A DNA stretch of 64,000 bases from Liolophura sinensis. Taxonomy: Eukaryota; Mollusca; Polyplacophora; Chitonida; Chitonidae. The stretch lies in NCBI RefSeq assembly GCF_032854445.1, contig NC_088301.1, forward strand, positions 26,208,402 to 26,272,401, in the 5' to 3' direction. The translations under genes were made by a program, and so were the position numbers. The notes under the pieces are model-generated. The model saw nothing but the letters and a program-made list of their open reading frames with translations, searched no databases and had not been told where the DNA came from. Below, piece by piece: positions 1 to 12,494 of this stretch (position 1 is its first letter; each line of letters starts with the position of its first letter).

Positions 1-3000
1 CATTTAAATTGTACATAGTGTATATTAATATCTATCAAAACTTGCTTATGCAACACGCACAATTCCCATGTATAATGACCTGAATTATTTACCGTCAGGT
101 AAATATTTTCTTTTCCCTGCATGCACGCATTTATTGCTCAATGTCAATGGAGCTAGCGAAAGAGCTAATCGTCAAAAGTGATTCTGTTATTTGTTATACA
201 TATTGCGTAACCCTCTCCTGTAAAAGGAGTAGAAATTGTCACGTCAACACGTGGGCCTTATTCTCTTCGGAGTAAAGCATTGTGTTATTCTGACGGTTCT
301 TCGACACAGTTTTAATACTAAACTGATCTTTACTATGATTTCATATTTACATGGTCCTGTGTGCTATAGCGGTCACGCCGCGATTTAAAATCCCAGTCAA
401 TTTTTCCTGGAAATCGCGCTGTCTGTATACATAGACAGTGCTATTATAGGCTACCAGACCTTTCACCATGCTACAAACCGAATATACACTGCGGTACTTC
501 CCCTCTCGCGGTAAACAGAATTACAGGATAGGCTAAGTATACTGTGCGGCTGGTCCGGTGTCAGCGTATGCACTGTGACTATCAATCCAGTGAGGCAGCA
601 CTATAAAACCAAAGCAAACAAAGAGAAGTCATGTTTGTCTTCCTTTTTCCGTCAGTGCCCATTTCCTGTCAAAAGAAACCAAATTATATGCAGTAACAAT
701 CGTAAGCGGTAGTACACATGTGGGAAGTACACCTATAATATACAGGACGGAACGTCTGAGGTTAGCCGCAAAGCGAGAGAAAACAGCTTCCGTATTTATG
801 AATTGCTCACGTGCATTTGGATATCTGAAATTTAACACCACTAGCAGTACTTAGTCGTGAGAATAATAGGCCTATATTCACATGAACACATGCAATCATG
901 AATCCGAAACGTAACTATACCTAAAACTAAGTGTTACACTATAAACATCACGAGGAGTGACTGCACTTATATAAGAGTCACATGTTATCTGACCAGTTTC
1001 ATTCAGTGTTAATATTTCAAGTCTCTTCAAAGCTTCATATTCCAACTGCATTAAAAATATCATTTTTAAAAAAATCTTGTTTCAAATGTTGGTTTAAGGT
1101 GTTTTTGACCAAGTTTTAACATTTTGAAGAGTGTTAAAACAATAATGATTTATAAAAGTGGCCAGATTACTCTTATAAACGCCGTCACTGTTCGTGTTCT
1201 TTACCGTGTTAAATGTAACACTTTAGTTTTAAGAGTGTATAGGCCTATACCTTCTCACACTCCTGTATGGTAAGGGGAACCTTTCCCGCCAGGCCGAACA
1301 TGCTGGCATATGCTGTGTAGGCCTACACTGCATTGTTCGGTATTTCCGTAATAGGGAGTAGATACCCCATTCATCTATCTTCTTCATATAACGTATGAGA
1401 TCCATTTCCTGCTGTTATATAATATAGAAACATTTATTCAATGAAGATTCGTGGAGATCTGTTATGTTAAAGTATATAATACGGAACATAATGCATATTC
1501 ATAAGAGCCATTCCACTCCAGCAGGTTTTCCTTCTTTCAAACAGATATGGAATTCTTGTAAGTCTTCGCAAATATATTTGTTATATAAGACAGAAAAAAA
1601 GGCATGCATGAGATACGAACACATCTCTTTCCGCCTTATACAAAGCACACATCCTATAAGAAATGGGGTTAAACTGTGGTTTGTTATAAAGATAACACAG
1701 TGCAGCTATCCCTGTTAAAAGTAGAATGGAATTGCGCATGTGTGGTATTTATATTTCTAAACCACGTCCACCATATATAGATCAGAATGTTTCCAAATCA
1801 CCCTTGGTATGTTTTCTGTTTGTTTATGATGTAGGCGGTAAGGTGGATTAGCAGGTACATACCAGCCTTGTCGCCTGGAATTGTAGTTTGCCCAGACTCA
1901 AGCCAGACAATCTACAATCATCAGCGGAATGCGGATTACTGGAACGTGACACAACGCCACCTATTGAGCCGCTTACGACAAACACAATCCTTGACCACAT
2001 CATACAAATAGCAGACTAAAGACAGTAACCGTCGAGTTGGCGGCCTATATATTGGAAGCCTGATGTGGTAAAGATATCCGCATGTATAAACAACAAGTAA
2101 TAATTACATATACAAGTTTTAAGAAAATACCCAACGCTTACATTCCAGGTTACTCTGGTTTTATATATAGTGTTTTCCACAGACATGTGAACTGGTTCCA
2201 ACAGATTTGCAACTGCTGCTTAACTGCTTATCTTTTCTGTTATAACTGTATACGGGTCGGGTATCTGAATGGGTGCTTTAATTGCAGCAATTTAAAATGG
2301 ACAGCTAAAAACCCTTCAATGGGAAGGGTGAATATCCCATACCGATCAAAACGATTATTAAACGCTGGTTTATTAATTCACCTTTTCAGAATTAAAGCTC
2401 AGTGGCATTAAGTCTATAGCGTTCAAATATTAGCGATTCTGAGTAATATATATATATATACTTTTTAGATTTCAGTTTGTAATTCAAGTATTCCCCACCA
2501 TGAAACAGGTGAGTCTGAAGAATTTTGTGAGTGACTTTCTGGCTGATCATTTATAGTATCAGCCATAGATGTAGGCATACATTCGTTATCTCAGAGGCCA
2601 TTAAACCCCGATGCACAGCTTACGAGGGTGCTGCATGCCAGTCGAACATCCACTTTGATCTCTACATCTAACTGATTATATTTAAAAAAAAAAAAAAAAA
2701 AAAACCCAGCGGAGTAATTCGTGGGTTTTAACTTTTTTACGTCAGCGAACTGTTTGGCTTGCAATCCTTACAATATTATAGGTTGTCTGACCTTCCTGCG
2801 GTGGGACTTTTTTTATGACGTAAAGATTGCTACTTAACCGTATTGGCCGCAGCTGCGGAGGGAAAGCTGTCGGAACGATACAACAAGGCGAATTTAGCAC
2901 GTGCTTAGGGCTATCTAATTAGCGAAAAGCCATTAAACATATTAAGTCCGATTCCTTCATTCCGATCTTGGGAGTAACTTCTATTTTCCCGTGGCATGCA

Positions 3001-5117
3001 CGATTTGACGATTTGACTATTGCAATGGTAGAGAGACCTAACATGGGGAGCTAACGACTTGCCAACAAAATCTGGAGTAGCACAGACATATTGGAGACCG
3101 AGGACAGCCGGGCATTGTCCATTTTACTCGCCCCTATGGTCTTTACTCCCACAGACACGGAGATGAAATAATTGCCTAAATAACATCGGTACCTGGTTCA
3201 AGGAAACATAAGAACGGAAACTTAAAACTAAAATTTTCTGCTATTTGCAGACACAGTTTTCAGAATATCGCCATTAGTTGTTCAGTTCCTTATGCATTGC
3301 CAGGTTACCTTTCTGTTTATCTTGTCGTCTGCATGGTGACCACAGCCGCCGGCAGGTGAAGTGCCCGGATGTCCACAAATAATCAGCCGCTAAAAAGATA
3401 TCAATGATGGGAATGTGCAGTCTGATATATATAGGCTGAACGGGTTGCTCCATCACACTCTTTGTACAGCAGGGTTAACTAACATGGGCCAGATATAAGG
3501 GTAAATAACAAATAGAAAAACTGAAAAAAAAGAAAAAAAAAAGAAACATTGTTGACATATTGTCCCAGTTTCAGATACGGCCATGTAGTAAAATAAACCT
3601 GGTCAACAAATGCTTTAAAATCAACCAATCAAACGATACAGAATTTGTCAATAGTATGCCCGTAACTGACCGACTACTTAAACTGCGCATGCTGTACCAC
3701 TCAAGACTGTGGAGGGTTGAAAGCAGATGAAACACAATTATTTTCCCAATAACTATAAAGCCTTTCAAGATAGTTCCTGGAGAGGCCAAAAAGAGACATG
3801 TAATTTGGCTTTGATATATCTCTAAAGAGATGAAGAAGGACAAACACTAGATGAGTCTGCTCCTCCAAAAAATCGCTAGCAGGAACATATTATTCAAATA
3901 CCTTTCAAAACATTGCTGTAGCAGATCAAATGTTTGGTATTCCCTTAAATGGTGCATATATCTTCATTTTTGGCATTAAACACCTTAGAGTGAGGAAAAT
4001 CACTGCACCACAAATGTAACTTTCAGGAAATATTCTTGAGCACGCAATTATGCATCTATGAATAAAATACACATGTAACAAATGTTCAGCCTTATAAACT
4101 AAACGTGTTAATGCTGATGGTAGCTAGAGGGCCACATGTGCTCTAATTTCACCTGCAAAAAAGACACAGTGCCTCGGTTAAACGAAAAAGTGGCGCTTTT
4201 GATCGAGAGTGCATTTTTGAAGGGTTATTACAAAGCAACCATCTCTATTATGGCCATACAAATTTTATCACAAATTCACAAAGTTTTACACGTCTGATTT
4301 TCAAATTTACAGAATTGTGCTGGGGTGTTCTTTTCTCTCTCGGACCGATTACCGCACCAGGTCCTTTAAAAAGAATCTGGCATGCCGCTAAATGGTGCCA
4401 GTATATAAGGAGGGCAAACACAAAAATAGAGGAGTCTATTTTTCCAAAAGAAGAGTCTATTATTTTCCCATTTGTTGGCACATGCACCGTATACCCATCA
4501 CTGAATCAACCAAGCAAGCGATCAAATTCATGAAAACCGTACACCAACATGTCAGCAAGTTGAATCGCGTAAGGTGCGGCCCAAGAGTGTAAAGAGTAAG
4601 AAGAAATAGAACAAGAATGGCCCCTTTCCAAGAGCATTTGTAAGAACTCATTACACAAGTGTTATTCTGACAATCAACCAACTAAAACGATGTGGAATTT
4701 GTCAAAATCTGTGACGCTGCAAGTCAACAACTTCAACTGTGCATGGTACCCCTCAGGGGTGTCAAGATATCAGAGGAGAAAACACTACAGAGGGGTCGGG
4801 GCAGATCGGCTGATAGACATTATAAAGGTCAGAGAGACACTTGATTCCGGAATCAGCCTGACCACATGAGCAAAAGATGTTGGTAGTAGATAGCTCGCCC
4901 GACCCGGAACTTGAGCATGGCTGTCCTGCGAACAACAAGCCCGCGTAGGATATAACCAGTAGTTTTGCGTTAGCCAATCTCACCGCGTTGTTTACACGCG
5001 CATGTCAGTTTTCAGTTTGAGACTGCGGATAGGCGTGATGGTAAAATGGCGGCCTTCAGATATACAGGCCATGACTAAGCTCTGCCAAGAACCTACATGT
5101 GGCGAACGAGGAATCGC
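1..5117. other. Intergenic DNA, no gene recognised
   Basis: AT-rich sequence with only short open frames, none resembling a known protein or carrying splice-supported exons. It holds a poly-A run at 2684-2704. A diverged repeated stretch of about 95 bp occurs at 3621-3715 and again at 4673-4765; both copies share the start TCAACCAA and the motif AATTTGTCAA. I see nothing else that can be supported. Confidence 0.5.
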
Positions 5118-5290
5118 ATTTATTTATTTATTTATTTATTTATTTATTTTCTTCATTGGTGTTTAACGCCGTGGTCAAGAATTTTTCGTTTGTAAAACAG
5201 AGTTCATGTTTACGCGTGGAAGATACTGGAGTCCTTGAAGTAAACCACCGCCCTTCGTCAGCTTCCTTACTGATGACTGATTGCAAACTG
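5118..5290 (-). mobile_element. SINE, family B, minus-strand copy
   Basis: It starts with an (ATTT)n run at about 5118-5150, which is the 3' tail of the element read backwards. Next come TGGTGTTTAACGCCGTGGTC, the conserved tail shared with family A, and GTAAACCACCGCCC, the family B body. Related copies lie at 12323, 20818 and 33505. No tRNA-like head is seen, so the copy is 5' truncated. Confidence 0.6.
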
Positions 5291-6200
5291 CAACCGTAAA
5301 ACATCTGAATGCGGTAGCTGCATTCAGGCATGCAATCTCACAAGTCGGCGTCCAAAACGGCTGCGTGTGCGGAAAATAACGGTATAGCTTTATCAATTAG
5401 CGGGCAGCCTGCATGATACCATTTATGGTAATCCCCCACCACCCCCATCCCACCCCACCCCACCCCCGATTGAAAATCACTGGTTAGTTTTATCAAAGAA
5501 GCACAAGACATTGGAAAAGATGGTTAATGCATTTTTTTTTTATTTCTTTGAAATCGTATTTCATCATAATCAGGTGAAGACAAAACATATGCTTAATTCT
5601 GGGCAAAATATAGACAGTTTAACATTACTTTCTTGTTGATGCTTTTCGCTGGCTGGGACACACGGGGTGTGAGTTCAATCCCGGCCTTGAACATGAGTTT
5701 GTGGATTTCTCTTCTCTAACTTTTGGTGGACAACTCGTGCATCTAGTTGTTTGCGTGTGTTGGAGATCACTTATCTTCCACCAATATACAGTCACAAGTG
5801 TGAAAGCTCATCAGTATCTTGTCAAAGGTTAGTGGTTTATCCCGAACAATCCGGATTCATTCACCGATTAAAATGACTGCCAATCAATAAGTTACTAAGT
5901 ATGGCTTTAAGCAACAATGAAATAAATGGACAAATTGATGGAAAGAGCATTAGGTTTAATTACTCTACGTTCGCGTTGCGAGGTAAGTGCATTTCTGTGC
6001 TTTATTTGGAGTGAGTTACCTTCACGGAACGCATGCACAGTTTGCGTTTTTTTGTATTCTCGTACATATTTCGCAACATTTGGTTATTATATTCTCAGGT
6101 TATACAGTGTAGTAAATACGTGGAAACTGGTCGATGCGTTCTGATTTTGCTGTATATGAATGAGGATGTGGGCTGTCCGCCTGAACTGTGCTTTTTGGTC
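5291..6200. other. Intergenic spacer
   Basis: It contains a C-rich run near 5432-5467 and a possible tRNA-derived SINE head remnant at about 5640-5690, with the B-box-like GAGTTCAATCCC. No coding exon is recognised. Confidence 0.35.
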
Positions 6201-6781
6201 GGCATTCCTCTTGTGTCACAGTCAGGATGTTGTGGGGATCGCCTGCATAGTGACAAGTCTGGCATCTCTGATGTGTCACAGTCAGGATGCTGTGGGGATC
6301 GCCTGCATAGTGACAAATCTGGCATCTCTGATGTGTCACAGTCAGGGATGCTGTGGGGAGCGCCTACATAGTGACAAGTCTGGCATCTCTGATGTGTCAC
6401 AGTCAGGGATGCTGTGGGGATCGCCTGCATAGTGACAAGTCTTGCATCCTTCATGTGACACAGTCATAGATGCTGTGGGGAGGGGCTGGATAATGACAAG
6501 GCTGGCATCCCTCATGTGACACGGTCATAGATGCTGTGGGGAACGGCTGCATAGTGACAAGTTTAGCATCCCTTGTGTAATTGTCAACTATGTTATGTGC
6601 AGGGGATGCATAGTGACAAATCTGGCATCCCTCATATGACACAGTCAGGGATGCTGTGGGGAGCGCTTGCATAGTGACAAGTTTAGCATCCCTTGTGTAA
6701 CAGTCAGCTATTCTGTGTGCAGGGGATGCATAGTGACAAGTTTGGCATCCTTCATGTGTCACAGTCAGGAATGATGCGGAT

Positions 6782-6782
<1 letters not shown>
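6201..6782. repeat. Minisatellite, 59-61 bp unit, ten copies
   Basis: The motif GGCAT..CTGATGTGTCACAGTCAG..GCTGTGGGGA..GCCTGCATAGTGACAAGT recurs with starts at about 6201, 6261, 6321, 6382, 6443, 6503, 6564, 6623, 6684 and 6743. The first copies are near identical and later ones diverge. Unit length varies between 59 and 61, so no reading frame is kept across the array. The open frames over it are therefore chance products of the repeat. Confidence 0.93.

Positions 6783-6783
<1 letters not shown>

Positions 6784-6864
<81 letters not shown>
6784..6864. repeat. (CA)n microsatellite
   Basis: About 40 uninterrupted CA dinucleotides directly abut the end of the 60-bp minisatellite. They lie just left of a MITE-like element whose left terminus they seem to have replaced or expanded. 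Confidence 0.98.
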
Positions 6865-6866
<2 letters not shown>

Positions 6867-6871
6867 TACAA

Positions 6872-7120
6872 TTTAACAAAAAGTTTGAGTTGTCTGAGTA
6901 ATGGTAGAATGTATTCTGTTATTGCAGCAGATTATTCTGGTAAATATAACACACATATTCCATTTAGTCAAGATAGAGACTGTATTAGACTAACGGGATA
7001 TTATGTTACTTTATGATATTATGTTGGATAATAACTTAATAACGGAATACTTTCTAGAATCACTCAGACAAAAGACATTCTGTTAAAATGAACACATTAA
7101 TTTTTTGAGTGTACTTGTCA
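6872..7120. mobile_element. MITE-like element with terminal inverted repeats, copy 1
   Basis: The left end carries TTGTCTGAGTAATGGTAGAA (about 6888-6907). The right end carries its imperfect reverse complement TTCTAGAATCACTCAGACAA (about 7054-7073), with further matching of ATTTAAC on the left and GTTAAAAT on the right. A diverged copy in the same orientation lies at 11405-11592. There is no transposase frame, so it would be non-autonomous. Family and target-site duplication are not determined. Confidence 0.55.
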
Positions 7121-10100
7121 TAGGCGGTGGTGCTGACTGACTTGTGCTTTGTGTTACACCTGAACACTGTGCTTTCTATACAGACATTACAAGAGTTGCT
7201 CGGTGCATCGAGAGGCCAATCAATTGTATTTATCAAAAATTGATTATGTGGGTAATTAGGGTATATCTGCAAGTTGCCCTAAGGGTGCATGTTGCAGACA
7301 AGCGCTTGTACCCAATTAACACCTGCGAGAATTTAAACCGACGCTATTTACCTGTGCTCGTCTGTCAGACATGACACTTTGCACGTGCCGACTGGCGTGG
7401 AGATAAGCTCATACCGCGCGTATAGCTGATAAGTGAACGTCTTCATCCCGCATTACTGGTGGGTTTATAGCTAATCGTCGACTGTTATCATCCCCCTGCC
7501 CCTGAATGATTTTCACCTAGAGAGATATCTGTCCCCAACAGATCATAATTATCTTCCCCTGTCTTTCCCTCATTTAGTACATTAACATATTATATGCTAA
7601 TTAAATGCAGGTTTGTCTGATTGTCAATGTCTGGTGACCGCACGCATGCGCTTCATTCGCTATTTCCATGTCTACTGGAAGGCATACACATTGTGTAGCC
7701 TGTCATATAAGAAATACAACCGACTCTGCACCGCCTGTAAATGATGTTCAGTCTTACTGTTAATTCACTTTCAAGTTTCCATAATAACACCTGTATATTA
7801 TTTACCTGTTCCGTTTACACGCGACTGCCCTTGCTAACCATTTCAACTCGCACCTGCATGGGTATATATACAGTAGATGAGCCTTGCGGCAAAGACAACT
7901 AACCATTTTGTAAGTTAAATTTACCGCAACCGCGATTCATCTTTCAACAGGTGTTTGTTCTCTACTGAATAATTACCTACCTATACCCCTTCTGATAGAG
8001 TGAATATTAACATAAATGCCTCAGATTTACCTGAGGCAAACGTCACTTCTGTCTTCGCCAGACAGGGCACCTCAGATTGAAATATGAGGCCCCTTTCCCG
8101 CTTTGTAGAAGTGTGTATATATAGAATGTGTGATATTTTCTGCGATTAGTTCATTATATTTAAGCAACCTTTATCGATTAAGTAATTGATAACACCATAC
8201 TCCCATTTATTACAGGAGCACAATAATCACTCCTGCTTGGACTTTGAGTCGCTATTGCGCGGGAAAATGAGCAGGAAATTTTGCCCCGTTGAGTGCAACA
8301 ACAGCGACTTTAGAAAAAAATAATGACACGTCCCCTTTTTTAAATAAGTGCCATGGCGATTTCAGGATCTTTGTAAACTGCGTTCATGTATTTCTTGTTG
8401 TGTCTCTGTTGTTTGTTTTTGAACTTTATAAAATCGATTTGATAATTATTTCGGTGTCATCGCGGCAATGTAGTCGCCTATCTCAGTGCCGACATATTTA
8501 TATTGATGCTTCACTGGAGGGCCATGCCGAAGACGCCAGGCATGTAGGCCACCACACTCCGTTTTGTATAAAGTATATTAACACAGGGCTGACTACGAGC
8601 ATGTAATAAACGGCATAGGTCCATGCAGATACTGTGCTGTACGCCAAAGAAAACATGCAAATACAGGCAATTTAGAATGGTGTAGATGTGTCTGGTTATT
8701 CAGAAACCTTGGTCGAGATGGGTGTAGCTTAATTTCATCTCCTACAAAAGTAAGACGTTCAACCGTGTTGAAGAAGGTTGTTGAAAAAGAGTGTTCAGAT
8801 GGGGATCAGATTGAGAAAGGATGTAGGCTCTATATAGGTGTGTACTGAAACTGTGTACTCCTTCTAAATATCAGTTTGCATCATTGTTTAAACAGTCGTC
8901 TCTTTAAAGATTGAAACTGTGAAGTACTTAAATTGTAAGACTTGAATCACAAGTGCTCTACCGTGATTCGTGGCCATGGGAAGAGGTGATAATACATTAT
9001 GTCCTCTTTGCCGATTCTGTATTCAGAAATCATCAATCATCAGCTCATTTTCTGCTCATTACTATTTCTGATCAGGTTCCTTAGTCAAGCCAATGAGCTT
9101 TTCTTGGCGCATATTTGTAAGTAAATCTTATATTATAAATCTTAATTGGATAAACTTTCACTGAACTTTAGGTTATTATTTTTTTTGTGTCGAATGAGTC
9201 TAAAATAAGCAATTTTTTGTATCCCCTTGTGCCTGCGTTTTATTTATATTATGTAAATTTCACTGACATAGGCGATGTATATTCAGCCTCTGTAAGGCGC
9301 TACGGGGTATGTGTTATAATTGTCGCTCTTTGACAAACTTCCAGTCACTTCGATTCTCTAGACACAACCGATGATATATACAATTATCCAACAATTAGCA
9401 TAAGTAACACTGCCCGAGGTTATGCAGACTCACATCTATCAGCGACTTATCCACATTTTTTATCTTTACCATAAAAAAAAACCGAAGGTAAATTTACAAG
9501 CTTGATACATGTACGTAGATGATAATCATCACAATAAATTTGTTCATTCTTTGTCTTTTATATGGCGCTGTAATGAATTACGATACAATTGCAGTTATAT
9601 ATAGTCACTGACACAGATGCATGAAGACATATAAGACTATAGAGGCCACAGAACAAAAACAACAATCTTACATAGAGGATTAGTTCTGGGTAATTACTAG
9701 TATTAATTATGGTGTACCTGAGGCAGGTGTGAAGCGTACAAATTTAATCTGCATAACAGTACTTTGTATAACGTCATTTCGTCTTTGACGTGTCCAGGTT
9801 CTTGTGCACCCATATATGTATATATACCCTTATTGTTAATCCATCTAATAAACAACATATAGGTATTTTTACTTTTAGACTAAAAAAAAAAAAAATTTCA
9901 GAGAAATATAAGTTTGACTTTAATATAAATTATATAATATATAATATATAATAATATAAGTTTAGCACTTCTAATATATCTTCTAAAATTAAAGCACTTG
10001 CACAAGATGTCTACGAGATGAAAGCAATGATGCATGCAAAGTTAAGTGTTTATCGCGTACATATACCGCGGTGTGTCTTGCAAATCTCGCGCCATGCTAG

Positions 10101-11404
10101 TTAATAAGATATCGTTCAAAAATAAGATGTCATTCAAAAATATTTATCTCACATTTCGGTTTGATTGCAACTGTTCACATATCCAACATGGTGATTTTAT
10201 TCAACACGATGCACTATGTCACTAAAAGACACAATTATAACTCTTGGCGCATGATGCGTATCCCTTTTGTAGCTGTTGTTAATGATCTTGTTTTTCTTTC
10301 AGTTTAAACATTCTGCCAACAAAAGACGCATGGAAAAAAAGTTGGTATCGGTTTTTGGATATCATTAACTGAGAAACACCACACCCTTATTTCAGTCTGC
10401 AACAAACATCTTAAAGTTCCTCCATAAAATTGGTCTATTGTATACGTCTTCCAAGTGAGATGCCATCTGTTAAAATCTTTCTTTAATTGTTTAAATGCAT
10501 GCATGTGTTAGAACAGTATATATATTCGTAACATGCAATCAGTTAAACTGTTTGGGGGCACATTTTTTTTGTAAAGAATGTTTTGTTGAAAATTATACAA
10601 AAATAATGCGTTTTATTTTAAATTCATTCTGATTTAATTCACAAAATATACATATACAACGACTGACTTAATTCAAACTGCGATTGTTGTATATTGCGCA
10701 GCTGTGTTTTGGGGTTGCGTTTTATCATTTCTCCCCGATTTATATTTGACACAAATGTCATAATAGTGTTTCACACGATGTTTAACAGGACATTGAATGT
10801 GTTCCAGGTTACATGAGAACGACTGCGGAATGTTGGCGGGCTTTATGTAGGTCAATGTTCAGAGCTCATTGACAGAACCAAACAAATGTCATGCAGAACG
10901 AGAAAAACGGAGAGAATTGTCAGTATGCAAATGATACTCATACAGTGACTGTATAGGTAGAGGTTGTTTAAATACTGCGTATTGTTCTGTGAATGATTCA
11001 TTGTTTGGATGACTGAACGAAAGAACTACTGAACCAAACGAAATGTTTTGGAACGAAAACTGAAATACATCTTTCCCAACACCAATTCCTTCTTTCAGAC
11101 AGTGATATATGCTATTCAATCTCCAAAATATTATCATAGATCATGCAAAGTATGAATGAAAGAACATATATATGCTCCAAAGGGTGATAGGTTCTTGTAT
11201 GTCCAATGTAAAGCTTCAACCCAAAGATGATTAAGTTCCGCCTGTAGTATCAAACGATCAGGCTCTTATACCGATGAGTTCACAGGTTCAAATCCAGCAT
11301 TCGCCGCGCGGATGCTTCAGCTGGTGACTCTTAGACAGCACGTTTGTCAGTTCCGTGACGTTTGGTGATGTTGTTTATTCCATCATACTGTCTGGTTCTC
11401 TCAA
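7121..11404. other. Intergenic DNA, no gene recognised
   Basis: No exon with a recognisable product. A short perfect hairpin, GCCTCAG-6 nt-CTGAGGC, lies at 8018-8037. A POU/homeodomain-like TATGCTAATTAAATGCAG is at about 7592-7609. AT-only tracts occur near 9920-9960. A tRNA-derived SINE head remnant with B-box-like GGTTCAAATCC lies near 11250-11345. Confidence 0.4.
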
Positions 11405-11592
11405 AGCATAATCTGTCAAATGTAACATATATTTTATATTCTATTCATTCAACATAAAGATTGTATTAGACAAACAGGACATCATATGTAGCATATGCTA
11501 CATTGTTATAATAGAAAACATTTTAGCATTACTCAGACAACAGACTTTCTGTTAAAATTAACAGATTATTTTTGGAGTGAATTTCTTCCACT
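11405..11592. mobile_element. MITE-like element, copy 2
   Basis: It aligns in the same orientation with 6928-7120. Shared blocks include TGTATTAGAC.AAC, ACTCAGACAA.AGAC and TTCTGTTAAAAT.AACA, followed by a TTTTTGGAGTG end. The left terminal repeat is more eroded than in copy 1. No coding capacity. Confidence 0.5.
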
Positions 11593-11651
11593 CATTCCTG
11601 ACGATCAAAGAGAACAATTCTTAACCACTTAATGTTAAACGCCATTCAAAT

Positions 11652-11900
11652 AAGTAATTTACTTATTTATTTGATTGATGTTTTACGCCTTGCTCAAGAA
11701 TATTTAAGGATACTTATACAACGGTGGCCAACATTACGCATGGAGGAAACCGAACAGAGTCCGGGAGAAACCAACGACTATCCACAGGTTGCTAGCAGAC
11801 GTTCCCACATACGACCAGAGAGGAAGCCAGCGTGAGATGGACTTGAACTCACAGCGACCGCATTAGTGCAAGGTTCCTGAGTAATTGAGCCGCACTGACA
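11652..11900 (-). mobile_element. SINE, family A, near full length, minus strand
   Basis: Read on the minus strand, the tRNA-like head ends in TGTGAGTTCAAGTCCATC. The body follows with GCTGGCTTCCTCTCTGG and the CAACCTGTGGATAG.CG motif, then the tail TTCTTGAGCAAGGCGTAAAAC and (AAAT)n. It matches the + strand copy at 53254-53513 along its length. An open frame runs through it, but this is repeat sequence and not a gene. Confidence 0.8.
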
Positions 11901-12322
11901 TGCCAAAAACCTCGCTACGGGTGTAACCAAATTAAGTAATACTAAACAATCTTAGTACAGAGATATTCCCTTTTGCCTCATCCACTGACGACTTTTCGAA
12001 TGTCGAGATATGACAGTTTTTCCAAGTGAAAGGACCTACTTATAGCACTGGGTAATTTACCTGCATATTTTAATAATACTGCATATATGGAGTTTTAACA
12101 TTTAACATAAACCCTCTGGCGATGGAGTGAATAGCACGACATGCACGCTGAAGATTTGTTAACCCCCTTGTCCTGTCTCGCGAGGGGATAATCTATCAGA
12201 TGGTGACTGCTTAGTGAAATAAAACGTTAATCTAATCGCCGATTCACCGAAGTATAGGCAAATGACAGGTAAAATCGCCAGGATGAAGAGGATGATTTAT
12301 AAGGGTGGTTTTATAGCAGGGT

Positions 12323-12494
12323 ATTATTTAATTGATTTATTTAGTGGATAGTCAATTGTTTTACGCCATAATCAAGAATCAAGGTCAGTTTTACTCACCA
12401 TGATCGGTGGGCGAAACCGGAGTGCCCTGGGTAAACCCCCCGCCTTTGGTAAGTAACTGACGAACTTTTCCACGTGTAAGGTACAGACATCCAA
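12323..12494 (-). mobile_element. SINE, family B, minus strand
   Basis: The ATTTATTT tail is followed by TTTTACGCCATAATCAAGAA, GAAACCGGAGTGCCC.GGGTAAACC, and then TAACTGACGAACTTTTCCAC. This body matches 5118-5290, 20818-20958 (opposite strand) and 33505-33598. No tRNA-like head is evident. Confidence 0.65.

Noticed and set aside
6201-6782. Regularly spaced repeats that could suggest a CRISPR array
   Set aside because: The units are directly tandem without unique spacers, and the surrounding DNA is animal.
6095-6879. Several overlapping open frames over the 60-bp minisatellite and (CA)n run
   Set aside because: Unit length alternates between 59 and 61 bp, so the frame is not kept. The peptides are by-products of repeats (Cys-Val runs from CA).
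11632-11835. 67-codon frame with a charged C-terminus
   Set aside because: It lies inside a minus-strand SINE family A copy.
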